Positions 1 to 7,442 of a stretch of 19,262 bases of DNA are shown here, piece after piece. Below the pieces are notes generated by a model. The model was not told the origin of the DNA and did no database searches. It saw only the letters and a program-made list of their open reading frames with translations. Position numbers and translations under genes: made by a program. The first letter of the stretch is position 1. The number at the start of each line of letters is the position of its first letter. This stretch comes from JAHBVY01 sp964415255 (GTDB taxonomy: Bacteria > Myxococcota_A > Polyangia > Polyangiales > Polyangiaceae): contig CAYQAC010000102.1 in the NCBI GenBank assembly GCA_964415255.1, positions 1 to 19,262 on the forward strand. The letters run 5' to 3'.

Positions 1-1897
1 GTGGAAGATGTAGCTCGTCCAGTAGTCGCCGCCGGAGTCATTCAGCGGGTCCCCATCGCGGTTCAGGTCGCGCCCGCGGCCCGCGAGCAGCGCGTCGCCG
101 AGCGGCGCCGCGCAGGAGCCGCGGAGCAAGCTGCGCGCGAGCGTCTCGGTGCCGCGATCGAAGCCGAGCCCATGGAACGTGGAGTTGACGCCCACGCTGG
201 CGATCCCCTGCTTGGCGAGCGAGCCCGCGAAGCCGAGGTGCTCGATGTTCGAGCTGGTGTAGCCGTGGCCGTAGTAAGCCACCGGGAACGGCTGCGCGTG
301 ACCGGGCTGCGCCTTCGGGATCGTGAGGATGAACTGGACGCTGTCGCTGTGGACCTCGCCTTCGCCCGTCTCGTAGTCGAGGTTGAACGAGGCTGAGGGG
401 CTCGTGCCCTGAGGGCCACCCGAGATGAAGAACGGCGCGCGGAAGCTGCCGATCACCGCGTGGCTGACGGCCTCCCAGCTCTTCGTGAGCTCCTGGGCCG
501 CAGCGCCCGTGATGCCGAACTGGGTCGCGAGCGTGCTCAAGATCCCGCGGTTGGCCTCGAAGTCGAGCAGGTAGGCCTCGTTCAAGCGGCCCTGGCAGCT
601 CGGCAGGGACGGATCGTCGTACCAGCGCGCCGGCTCCTCCACCCCCTCCGCCTGCTGCTTCTTGTCCACCNNNNNNNNNNAAGTCGACCGCCGGTGGGAA
701 CTGTTTAGACAGGTAGGCGAACGGACCAGTGCCGTAGAGCCCATCGCGGATCAGCCGCAGATCTTCCACCACCGGCTGGGTGGTGAAGGTCCAGGCGAAG
801 CTCACCCGGTTGAGCCCGGTGCCGGCCACGTCGCCATAGTACCCAGTGAGGGACGGATCGTTCAGGTGGCTGAGGAGCTTCCTAACCCCCCCCTCCTGAG
901 AAGGATGATAGACGAAATCGAAAGGTGACCTGACGGCGTTCCCATCCAGATCGCGCACCCGATCCGTGATGACCACCGCGTACTCGGTCTTCTCATCCAT
1001 GGGGATGAGCGGTCGCATCAGCAGGGTGTCCGTCTCTCGCTCGTACCAAGTGAGCAGCTGATCGGCCATGCAGCGGTCGCGCGTGACGTCTGACACCTCC
1101 CCCAGGGCCACCTGCGCTTGGCTCGGGCAGGCGGTGGGGTCGATCAGGTTGGGGCGGTCCAGCACGCCATCGAAATCTGTATCCCACTGGGGGCTGTAGA
1201 TGGGCAGGCCGCTCGGCGTCCCGTCCGCGGTGCGGCTGGGGTCGAACAGCCCGGTGCGCGGATCGATGGTCTCGTCTGCTGTCTCGAACAGCAGGTTACT
1301 CTCGAGCGAGCGGGTGTCGTTCCTGAAGTAGCGGCCCTTCTCGCGCACCACGTATTGGAAGTTGCCCTCACCGATGTCGAGCACCACTGGCACGCCGGTG
1401 GTCAGGTTCACGAGATAAACCGCGTCATCCGCGAACTCGAAGTCGTCCCCCACGTGGCGGCGCTTCAGCGCGGCGAGATCGATCGCGGGGCGCGGATCCT
1501 TCGGGTCCCGCTTGTCGAAGGCGACGCTCACGCCAGCGAAGGTGCCCCAGCCCTCGAGCTGGTTGAACTTCTCGCGCGCCGACTGCTCGATGTGGGTGGG
1601 CGCGACCTGGCTCGCGTTGATGCGGAGGCCGGTGCGGCTGGTGGGGTCGGGCCACATCGCCACATCGTTCGGCATCGGGATCTCCGGCAGCGGGCGGTGG
1701 TGGAGATCGAAGCGTACGGTGGGGCCGTCGCCGGGAGGCGTGTGCTTCAAGCCGAGCGGCGCCTCATCGCCGCCGCAGCCGCTCTGCAGCGCGAGGAGGC
1801 AGAGCGCGGGTAACAGCCGCCGCGCGCCGCGCGCGAGCGCCTCTCCCTGTGAGCGCTGCCGCTGTTCGACGCTGAGGGTGGCCTTGAGGTGTTGCAT
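1..1897 (-). CDS. VolA-like lipase/esterase lipoprotein (partial, interrupted by assembly gap)
   Basis: Probable surface lipoprotein of the bacterial virulence-factor lipase (VolA-like) type, with an alpha/beta-hydrolase C-terminal half. From the ATG at 1897, a signal peptide leads to ALQSGC with the lipid-modifiable Cys at residue 41; the -3 position is an unusual Gln. The N-terminal domain has the family-like string RFDLHHRPLPEIPMPNDV, then GLRIN and LEGWGTFAGVSVAFD. An Ig-like segment (RPLIPMDEKTEYAVVITDRV) and FTTQPVVEDLRLIRDGLYG follow. Beyond the Ns the true frame is the one reading DKKQQAEGVEEPARWYDDP and later PVAYYGHGYTSSNIEHLGF, whose GHG resembles a hydrolase oxyanion-hole loop. 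That frame differs from the upstream one, so a run of exactly 10 Ns breaks the gene artificially. The nucleophile elbow lies beyond the window. ATG 1897 is preferred over ATG 1912 because it has a strong ribosome-binding site. It follows the outer-membrane barrel gene closely and is probably co-transcribed. Family assignment is by eye. Confidence 0.72.
671..680. other. Assembly gap (10 Ns)
   Basis: Ten Ns join two contig ends inside the lipase-like gene. The minus-strand frame is phase 1 (codon first base modulo 3) right of the gap and phase 0 left of it, so the true gap is not 10 bases. The sequences beside it are similar (GTCGAC on one side, GTGGAC on the other), which would fit contig ends that nearly overlap; that last point is inference. 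Confidence 0.95.
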
Positions 1898-1900
1898 GCG

Positions 1901-1907
1901 CTCTCCT
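1901..1907 (-). promoter_or_regulatory. Ribosome-binding site deciding the lipase-like gene start
   Basis: AGGAGAG on the minus strand lies 3 nt before the ATG at 1897 (5 nt from the AGGAG core). It is one of the few clear Shine-Dalgarno sequences in the window. It favours the ATG at 1897 over the ATG at 1912, which overlaps the upstream stop codon by one base. Confidence 0.65.
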
Positions 1908-1911
1908 GACA

Positions 1912-3798
1912 TCAGAACTGGAGCCCCACGCGCGCCACCCCGAGGTACTGCGTGCGAAGATCGCCGCTCGGCCCGGCAAGGGCGCGCCCAGGGAACAGCA
2001 CACCGCCTTGAGCGCCGAGCTCGAGCGCCATGCCATGATCGAGCGCGAGGCGGTGCTCCACCCCGAGGTCGAGCTCAAGGCCCAGGTCGCGGCTCGCGGC
2101 GGGCCCGCCGTCGTAGTTGACGAAGCGGCCCTCCGTCGTGACAGCCACCGGATCGACGAGGTCGGCTGTGGTCTGCGCGATCACCGCGCCGAGCTTGAGG
2201 TCCGTCGCCCGCGCCGGTCGGTAGACGAGGGTGGGGTTCAGGTAGGTCGCGCCGAACACCGCGCCGTCGCTCGGCAGGAGGTCAGCGCCCGGGGCGACGC
2301 GGGCGCTCAGCCGAGGATCCGCCGCCTGGGTGCCTGCGCGCGCCGTCTTCCAGTGGAGCGCCTCGCTGAACATCAAGAGCCCCACGGTGTGGTTCGGATC
2401 GAAGCTGAAGCGGCGGGTGGTGCCGTCGTTCGGGTCTGCGTCCCCGCTGGCGAAGCCCCACTCGAGCTCGATCACCCAGGCGCCGTAGCGCGCCTCGTCT
2501 GCGCCGCGTGTGATCACCGCGCCGAGCTGCGCCGCGCCGCCGCTGGCGCGGATCTTCTCGCGCTCGCCGCTGATGGCCTGCGCCCGCGAGCGCACCTGGC
2601 TCGTGGAGCCGAGCATCACGGCGACCTCGTAGGCGCCGTACACGTGGCCCGCGCCGCCTGGTATTTCCGCGTTGAAACGCCCGGTGGAGTCGAGCACCAC
2701 CACCTCAAGCGTCTCGTCGAAGTCGCGCCCGGGCAGCGCCGCCGCGCTCCGCGTCTGGTGGCGGTAGACGCCGTAGAGGCCGAGCTCATTGCCCTCCCCG
2801 GGCGGGGCGCTGGGGCGGTCTGTGTAGCTGACGGCCAGCACCCCCTGCCAGGCGCGCTCATCGTCAGCCAGGCTGGCGGTGCGATCCTTGAACACCAGAT
2901 CGCCCGCCAGCGCGAGGGTCAGGCCAGAGTCCTTCCCCAGCGGGCGCGTGGCGAACAAGATCCGCTCGACGATTGAGCCGCCGCGGTAATCTCCGAACAG
3001 CCGCGGGTGGTCGCCGTCGTTCGCGAGGAGGCCGAGGCCCCAGTGGGAGGGCTGCTGACCCACCCGCACCAGGCCGATCGGGCTGTTCCAGCTGAGGTAG
3101 AGCCAGCGCGGCGCCACCTGAAGCGGGAAGCGCTCGTCCATCGGCTCCTCCGCGGCGCCCACGTCGATCGTGGGTTGCCCGGCGATGAAGCCGCGCGGTA
3201 CGTCGATCTGACCCACTAGCTCCAGATCGTCCTTGAACATGAAGCGCGGCGTGAGCCTGAGCCAGTGGGTGAGGCGCAGGGTCTGCCCCAGGTGGTCCGC
3301 GCCGTCGCGACCCAGGGGGCGGAGCGGCACCTCCGAGAGGCCCGCCAGCCGCAGCTGATATTCCCCGCGGATTTGTCCTAAGAAGGCCTCCGGGTCGGGC
3401 AGGAGGCGCGGGGCGCGCGCCGTCTCCAGTACGAGGCGCTGACTGAAGCTCGGGCGCGCTGGAGCAGGCGCTGGGGGCAGCGGGCGCTTCGGTGCGGCCT
3501 CAGCCGTCGCAGCAGGCGCTCCGGCGCCCTGGTCGTTTGGATCGGGGGGTTGGCCTGCGCCCGTGGTCGCACCTGCCTCCGCCCCCTCGAGCGTGAGCGT
3601 CTCACTGTCCGGCAGCGGCTCGGCGGCGTCAGCGGCTTCGCCTGGCGCGCTCGGCTCGTCAGCGCCCGCGGGCTCCTCCGCCGGCGGTGGGGGCGGCGCC
3701 GGTTGCGCCAGCGCGTGGGTGGTTAGCCCGAGCCAGCCCAGCAAGGCGAGCGCTGGGAGCGATCGCGCGGCGCGCGCGCGTGTGAGTCCGTAGGCCAC
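1912..3798 (-). CDS. Outer-membrane beta-barrel protein
   Basis: Predicted outer-membrane barrel of 628 residues; substrate unknown. The GTG start at 3798 gives a Sec signal peptide (arginine-rich n-region, hydrophobic core, likely cleavage after THALA or ALAQ). A long Pro/Ala/Glu linker to about residue 115 suggests a periplasm-spanning or flexible segment. The remainder alternates polar and hydrophobic residues with aromatic girdles (WLYLSWNSPIGLVRVGQQP, YGAWVIELEWGFASGD) and ends in LQF. A terminal aromatic is the usual barrel-assembly signal recognised by BamA. I do not recognise a specific porin or exporter family. The lipase-like gene follows: its preferred start is 14 nt after this stop, and an alternative ATG overlaps the stop by one base. 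The pair is therefore probably one operon, and the barrel could help display or export the lipoprotein (inference). No Shine-Dalgarno is seen at its start. Confidence 0.72.
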   Translation of the reverse strand: MAYGLTRARAARSLPALALLGWLGLTTHALAQPAPPPPPAEEPAGADEPSAPGEAADAAEPLPDSETLTLEGAEAGATTGAGQPPDPNDQGAGAPAATAEAAPKRPLPPAPAPARPSFSQRLVLETARAPRLLPDPEAFLGQIRGEYQLRLAGLSEVPLRPLGRDGADHLGQTLRLTHWLRLTPRFMFKDDLELVGQIDVPRGFIAGQPTIDVGAAEEPMDERFPLQVAPRWLYLSWNSPIGLVRVGQQPSHWGLGLLANDGDHPRLFGDYRGGSIVERILFATRPLGKDSGLTLALAGDLVFKDRTASLADDERAWQGVLAVSYTDRPSAPPGEGNELGLYGVYRHQTRSAAALPGRDFDETLEVVVLDSTGRFNAEIPGGAGHVYGAYEVAVMLGSTSQVRSRAQAISGEREKIRASGGAAQLGAVITRGADEARYGAWVIELEWGFASGDADPNDGTTRRFSFDPNHTVGLLMFSEALHWKTARAGTQAADPRLSARVAPGADLLPSDGAVFGATYLNPTLVYRPARATDLKLGAVIAQTTADLVDPVAVTTEGRFVNYDGGPAASRDLGLELDLGVEHRLALDHGMALELGAQGGVLFPGRALAGPSGDLRTQYLGVARVGLQF

Positions 3799-3850
3799 TT
3801 CGGCGCAGGATAGTGATGGGGCGCTCGGGCGAGCAAGGGCCTTGAGCTGG

Positions 3851-3870
3851 GAGCCTACCGGCGTAGGCTC
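3851..3870. promoter_or_regulatory. Perfect 8-bp inverted repeat before hutH (operator or hairpin)
   Basis: GAGCCTAC-CGGC-GTAGGCTC, an 8-bp perfect inverted repeat with a 4-base spacer, ends 5 nt before the hutH GTG. It lies in the 77-bp gap between hutH and the divergent barrel gene. It could be an operator for hutH or for both promoters, or a hairpin occluding the start. No ribosome-binding site is visible between it and the start codon. Confidence 0.5.
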
Positions 3871-3875
3871 CGCGC

Positions 3876-5450
3876 GTGGCTCACCTCGACGTCAACCTAC
3901 ACACCCCGCCTGAGCGGGTAACCCTGGGAGCGCCGCTCGGCCTCGCCGACTTGGTGGCGGTGGCCTACGGCTCGCCGGAGCTTGAGGTGGAGCCAGGAGC
4001 CTTGCGCGCCGTGGAGTCTTCGCGGCAGGCGGTGCAGCGGATCATCGACCAGGGGGAGGCCGCGCCTCACGTGTACGGGGTGAACACCGGGTTCGGGTTC
4101 CTGGCGGAGACGCGGATCTCCACGACGGAGGTGCGCGAGCTCCAGCGGAACCTGGTGCGCAGCCACTCAAGCGGGGTCGGAGCGTTGCTGCCCATCCCGG
4201 TGGTGCGCGCGATGACGCTGCTCCGGGCGCAGACCTTAGCGCTTGGCCACTCGGGGGTGAGGCAGGTGGTGCTGAGCGCGCTGCTTGACCTGCTGCGCCA
4301 CCAGATCACCCCCTGCGTGCCGTCACAAGGCTCGGTGGGGGCTTCGGGCGACTTGGCGCCACTCGCGCACCTCGCCCTGGCGCTGATGGGCGAAGGGGAG
4401 AGCCTGCGTGGCGGGGCGCGGCTGCCGAGCGCGGAGGCGCTCGCGGCCGCCCAGCTCAGCCCAGTGGAGCTGCAGGCGAAGGAGGGCCTCGCGCTCATTA
4501 ATGGCACTCAGTACATGACCGCTTGGGGTGGGTTGTCCCTCGCGCGCGCTGAGCGGCTCATGCGCGCGGCGGATCTGGCGGGCGCCATGAGCCTGGAGGC
4601 GCTGAAGGGCAGCGAGCGCCCCTTCGATCCGCGCTTGATGCAGCTGCGCCCGCACCCGGGCCAGGCCAGGGTGGCGGAGAACCTCCGCGCGCTGCTCGCC
4701 GGTAGCGAGATCATGGTCAGCCATGCGAACTGTGGCAAGGTGCAGGATCCTTACTCGCTGCGCTGCATGCCGCAGATCCATGGCGCGAGCCGCGACGCCT
4801 TGGGCTACGCCCGCGGGGTGGTGGAGCGTGAGATGAACAGCGCGACGGACAACCCGAGCGTGTTCGTGACGGAGGCCGGGGAGGCGGAGATAGTCAGTGG
4901 TGGGAACTTCCACGGCCAGCCGGTGGCGATCGCGCTCGATCTCGCGGCCATCGCCGTGGCGGAGCTCGGCAATGTGAGCGAGCGGCGCGTGGAGCAGCTG
5001 GTGAACCCGGCGCTCTCGAGCGGGCTCACGCCGTTCTTGGCGCGGCCCGGGGGGCTGCACTCAGGCTTCATGATCGCGCAGGTGGCGAGCGCCTCGCTCG
5101 TGAGCGAAAACAAGGTGCTGTGTCACCCGGCGAGCGTGGACTCGATTCCGTCGAGCGCCGGTAAGGAGGACCACGTGAGCATGGGCAGCATCAGCGCGCG
5201 CAAGCTCGCGAGCGTGGTGGACAACGTCACGCGCTGCTTGGCGATTGAGCTGCTCACGGCGGCTGCGGGGGTGGACCAGCGGGCGCCTTTGGCACCTGGC
5301 GCCGGGGTGATGGCGTGTCACGCGCTGGTGCGCGCTCACGTGGCACCGCTGGCGGAGGACCGCGTGCTGAGCGGCGACATCGAGCGCATCAGCGAGCTCA
5401 TCACGAGCGGCGCCTTCGATGAGGTCGCGGCGGCGCAGGGCGTTGGCTGA
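3876..5450 (+). CDS. hutH: Histidine ammonia-lyase
   Basis: Catalyses non-oxidative deamination of L-histidine to trans-urocanate and ammonia, the first step of histidine utilisation, in the cytoplasm. The 524-residue length is close to the usual ~510. The PAL/histidase signature VGASGDLAPLAHLAL is present. Ala156-Ser157-Gly158 would cyclise to the MIO electrophile. Tyr67 in YGVNTGFGF corresponds to the conserved catalytic tyrosine loop, and His97 in RSHSSGVG to the substrate-selectivity histidine. The C-terminal block SSAGKEDHVSMGS is typical of histidases. The SHSSG context resembles histidases more than tyrosine or phenylalanine lyases, which usually have Leu-containing equivalents, but selectivity is not proven. 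The GTG start follows a palindrome and lacks a Shine-Dalgarno. No hutU, hutI, hutG or hut regulator is nearby, so it stands alone here. A repeat-rich intergenic region follows. Confidence 0.92.
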   Translation: MAHLDVNLHTPPERVTLGAPLGLADLVAVAYGSPELEVEPGALRAVESSRQAVQRIIDQGEAAPHVYGVNTGFGFLAETRISTTEVRELQRNLVRSHSSGVGALLPIPVVRAMTLLRAQTLALGHSGVRQVVLSALLDLLRHQITPCVPSQGSVGASGDLAPLAHLALALMGEGESLRGGARLPSAEALAAAQLSPVELQAKEGLALINGTQYMTAWGGLSLARAERLMRAADLAGAMSLEALKGSERPFDPRLMQLRPHPGQARVAENLRALLAGSEIMVSHANCGKVQDPYSLRCMPQIHGASRDALGYARGVVEREMNSATDNPSVFVTEAGEAEIVSGGNFHGQPVAIALDLAAIAVAELGNVSERRVEQLVNPALSSGLTPFLARPGGLHSGFMIAQVASASLVSENKVLCHPASVDSIPSSAGKEDHVSMGSISARKLASVVDNVTRCLAIELLTAAAGVDQRAPLAPGAGVMACHALVRAHVAPLAEDRVLSGDIERISELITSGAFDEVAAAQGVG

Positions 5451-5466
5451 GAGTCGGCTGGGTGGT

Positions 5467-5487
5467 GGGCGGGTTTGAAACCCGCCC
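5467..5487. repeat. 21-nt GC palindrome (dispersed-repeat-like or terminator-like) after hutH
   Basis: Arms GGGCGGGTTT and AAACCCGCCC form a perfect 10-bp inverted repeat around one G, followed by CCTACAG. The stop of hutH is 17 nt upstream. It has no U-run behind it. The motif GTAGGGGCGGGTTT with its mirror resembles a short palindrome that I recall as dispersed in several bacterial phyla; that resemblance is from memory. It may also end hutH transcription. Confidence 0.6.
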
Positions 5488-5530
5488 CTACAGCGGTGGG
5501 TGCTCCGAAGGCTGTGGTCAGTTGACCGTA

Positions 5531-5686
5531 TTAGTCAGGTGGACGCCTTAGTCAGGCGGGTGGGCCGTTGGGCTGGCGCGGTGCGGTGCCGTCCAACCCC
5601 CCAAATAAAAGCCACGCGTGACCTGAGCAAGTAGTCAGCTAGGCGCCCTAGTGGGGCACCCTCATGGGGCCGCTCAGTCAGGCGCC
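5531..5686. repeat. Cluster of degenerate 17-bp AGTCAG repeats
   Basis: TTAGTCAGGTGGACGCC (5531-5547) is directly followed by a second copy beginning TTAGTCAGGCGG (5548-5564). A third copy, GTAGTCAGCTAGGCGCC, lies at 5631-5647 (13 of 17 bases shared with the first). A partial copy, CTCAGTCAGGCGCC, at 5673-5686 overlaps the end of the crotonase gene. AGTCAG occurs four times in about 150 bp. The third copy also forms CTAGG-CGC-CCTAG. No function is recognised. With the GC palindrome this fills the 227-bp gap between the convergent hutH and crotonase genes. Confidence 0.55.
5583..5601 (+). repeat. 19-bp inverted repeat, left copy
   Basis: GCGGTGCCGTCCAACCCCC is found exactly, inverted, at 7443-7461. 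The two copies lie just outside the block holding the crotonase and the two Bor-like genes. Confidence 0.75.
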
Positions 5687-6454
5687 GCGGAACACCGGCT
5701 CGCGTGAGTCGCTGAACGCGCGCACGGCCTCTTGCAAATCCTCCGTGGCAAAGTCCACGGCTTGGCAAGCGGCCTCGCGCGCGAGCGCTGCGTCCAGCTG
5801 GGCGAGCAGCGGCGCGCGCAGCGTCTGGGTCAGCTGACGACTGGCGATGGGCGCCGTGGCGAGCAGCTCCGTGATGGTGGCTTGCACCGCCGTCTCCAGC
5901 TCTGCCTTGGGCACGCTCCGGGTGACGAGCCCCATCGCGGCGGCTTCATCGCCACGGATGAGCCGCCCGGTGAGCAGCAGGGAGGCGGCCTGGGTGTGAC
6001 CCACCCAGTGCGGCAGCAGCACGCTGGTGCCCATGCCGGGGTGCAGCCCCACACGCACGAAGTTGACGCCGAGCTTCGCCTCGCTCGCGGCGATCCGCAG
6101 ATCACAGGCGAGCGCGATGGAGAGCCCCGCGCCCACGGCCGCGCCGTGGATCACCGCGAGGGTGGGGCAAGGCAGCGAGAGCAGCCCGAGGAAGCGGCGA
6201 TAGAACGCGTCCATCGCGCGCTGATTTTGCTCAGGCAGAGCGCTCGCGTTGGCCTTCAGCATGCCGAAGTCGCCGCCTGAGCAGAAGGCGCGCCCTTCGC
6301 CGCGCAGCACCAGTAGGCGCGTGGCGGAGTGGGCACGCACCGCCGCGATGGCCTCCGCGAAGGCGTCGGCGAGGCCCAGATCCAAGGCGTTGTATTTGTC
6401 GGGTCGCGCGAGCCAAAGCTCGCTGACCTCACCCAGCTCGAGTCGCACGCTCAC
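5678..6454 (-). CDS. Crotonase-family protein (enoyl-CoA hydratase/isomerase-like)
   Basis: Crotonase-fold enzyme of 258 residues, expected to bind an acyl-CoA thioester in the cytoplasm. The family landmarks are present: LARPDKYNALDLGL near the N-terminus; the oxyanion-hole loops RAFCSGGDFGM and IHGAAVGAGLSIALACDLRIA; and GLHPGMG followed by LLLTGRLIRGDEAAAMGLV. By eye, the two catalytic glutamates of classical enoyl-CoA hydratase (rat Glu144 and Glu164) align with Phe in LGVNFVRVG and Ser in QAASLLLTG. Classical hydratase activity is therefore doubtful; an isomerase, hydrolase, decarboxylase or other crotonase reaction is possible. The start is GTG 6454 or GTG 6448. It lies 22 nt behind the second Bor-like gene on the same strand, probably by read-through rather than shared function. 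Confidence 0.82.
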   Translation of the reverse strand: MSVRLELGEVSELWLARPDKYNALDLGLADAFAEAIAAVRAHSATRLLVLRGEGRAFCSGGDFGMLKANASALPEQNQRAMDAFYRRFLGLLSLPCPTLAVIHGAAVGAGLSIALACDLRIAASEAKLGVNFVRVGLHPGMGTSVLLPHWVGHTQAASLLLTGRLIRGDEAAAMGLVTRSVPKAELETAVQATITELLATAPIASRQLTQTLRAPLLAQLDAALAREAACQAVDFATEDLQEAVRAFSDSREPVFRGA

Positions 6455-6476
6455 GGCGCGTCCAATAGCACACGGA

Positions 6477-6863
6477 TCAGCGCGCCGCGGGCTTTGAGGG
6501 CGCTTGGGAGGGAGCGCCTGGGGAGCTCGCGTCCAGCGACCTGAACGGCGGCTCGCTGGTGGGCGCCGCGCAGATCACGGTGACGCTCTTCGGGGTGTAG
6601 AGGCCGATGGTGAGGAGGGTGAGGACGCTCTGAGCGACGTTCGTCTGGGCGTGGAGCTCTGCCCAACCATGAGGGCATAGCTCTTGGATTGGGTAGGTCC
6701 CGCTGATGTTCATTAGCCCCCACAGCGCGCTGTGGTGCCAACGCTCGTCTGCGCGCGGCGCTGGATCGCCCGGAGGCAGCCCAGAGTAGGCGTGCTCACG
6801 GAAGCAGCCCGAGGCGGCGAGCGTGAGCAGGGCGGCGAAGAGCATGGGCCAAGCGCGGCGCAC
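6477..6863 (-). CDS. Bor/Iss-like lipoprotein, second copy
   Basis: Small lipoprotein of 128 residues resembling the Bor/Iss family (lambda Bor, linked to serum resistance in Escherichia coli). From GTG 6863 the signal peptide reads RRAWPMLFAALLTLAASGC, with Cys 20 as the lipidation site. The Bor hallmark is kept: WHHSALWGLMN, then CPHGWAEL, a hydrophobic stretch, and TIGLYTPKSVTVIC, matching the family pattern GIYTPxxxxVxC. A Pro/Ser/Ala tail follows. The frame is open back to 7043, but that extension is Ala/Ser-rich, has no hallmark, precedes the signal peptide and would overlap the upstream gene, so I exclude it. It is a diverged tandem paralogue of the gene at 7018-7335. Function here is inferred from the family only. 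Confidence 0.7.
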   Translation of the reverse strand: MRRAWPMLFAALLTLAASGCFREHAYSGLPPGDPAPRADERWHHSALWGLMNISGTYPIQELCPHGWAELHAQTNVAQSVLTLLTIGLYTPKSVTVICAAPTSEPPFRSLDASSPGAPSQAPSKPAAR

Positions 6864-7017
6864 GTGACGCGGGCTGCTTGATCTAAGGGGTGCGCTGGCT
6901 GCGCTGTCCGCCGCGCTGGCGCTGTGCGCTGCGCTAGGCGCGGAGGCTCCGCTGCCTCGCGTGCGCCAGGCTGAGGTGTCCGCACTGCCTGCGCTCGCTG
7001 CCCTCGCGCTAATAGGC

Positions 7018-7335
7018 TCAGGGCTCTGCGCGGCAGCGTACATGAAGCTCTCGTGGGGTGTAGATCCCCAGGGTGATCAGGGTCAAGCCGGTGACCAGCA
7101 CGCCGCTCGACCAAACGACCTCCGCGGTGCCGTTCGGACACAGATCGCGCGTGTCCACCTCTGGGCCTCCCACCAGACCTAAGAGGTAGTGGTGCTGCCA
7201 GCGGCTCTGGGGCTGTGCGCCGCCGGGAGCCTCCACGAACCCGATCCGGTAGCACCCCGTGGCGAGCAGCGTGAGGCTAATGAGGATGAGCCGCGCGGCG
7301 ACACGCCAAACCCCCGAGCTAGCCGTTCGCTTCAT
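7018..7335 (-). CDS. Bor/Iss-like lipoprotein, first copy
   Basis: Small lipoprotein of 105 residues from the ATG at 7335; an ATG at 7350 would add five residues (MDPDV) before the positively charged n-region. The signal peptide MKRTASSGVWRVAARLILIS leads to LTLLATGC with the lipidation Cys. The mature part reads WQHHYLLGLVGGPEVDTRDLC, then a hydrophobic stretch, LITLGIYTPRELHVRC and a short tail. That layout (His pair, GL-G, Cys, then GIYTP and a final VxC) matches lambda Bor almost point for point. Bor-type proteins sit in the outer membrane. The second copy lies 154 bp downstream on the same strand; the tract between them (6864-7017) is low-complexity Ala/Ser-coding or non-coding sequence. 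Confidence 0.75.
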   Translation of the reverse strand: MKRTASSGVWRVAARLILISLTLLATGCYRIGFVEAPGGAQPQSRWQHHYLLGLVGGPEVDTRDLCPNGTAEVVWSSGVLVTGLTLITLGIYTPRELHVRCRAEP

Positions 7336-7396
7336 GACGTCAGGATCCATGTTGAGCCGGGTGTCGTCATGGTTGCTGACGAATAGGGGCGGTGAT

Positions 7397-7413
7397 AGTC
7401 AGAAAAACTGACT
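7397..7413. terminator. Small A/T-loop hairpin in the 7336-7480 gap
   Basis: AGTCAG-AAAAA-CTGACT forms a 6-bp stem with a 5-base loop in a locally AT-rich stretch between the metallopeptidase lipoprotein stop and the first Bor-like gene. It could be a weak terminator for the former or part of the promoter region of the latter. It contains the AGTCAG motif also clustered after hutH. Weak support. Confidence 0.3.
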
Positions 7414-7442
7414 TAAAAGCGCAAAGCGTCAGGTGGGTTGAT

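Noticed and set aside
38..670. Arg/Gly-rich C-terminal half obtained by reading the lipase-like gene straight through the Ns
   Set aside because: It is a shadow of the adjacent frame, which encodes a sensible alpha/beta-hydrolase segment; the frame change comes from the arbitrary gap length.
2008..2976. Long plus-strand open frame opposite the barrel gene
   Set aside because: Arg/Ala-rich composition with no motifs; high GC makes long antisense frames common. The minus-strand gene has a signal peptide and barrel features.
4323..5060. Long minus-strand open frame opposite hutH
   Set aside because: Fully inside hutH, His/Arg/Leu-rich, no recognisable domain; a shadow.
3876..5450. Part of a full histidine-utilisation operon or a tyrosine/phenylalanine ammonia-lyase
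   Set aside because: No other hut gene in the window; the SHSSG selectivity region resembles histidases.
6864..7043. N-terminal extension of the second Bor-like gene
   Set aside because: Ala/Ser-rich low complexity, precedes a complete signal peptide, and would overlap the upstream gene by 26 bp.
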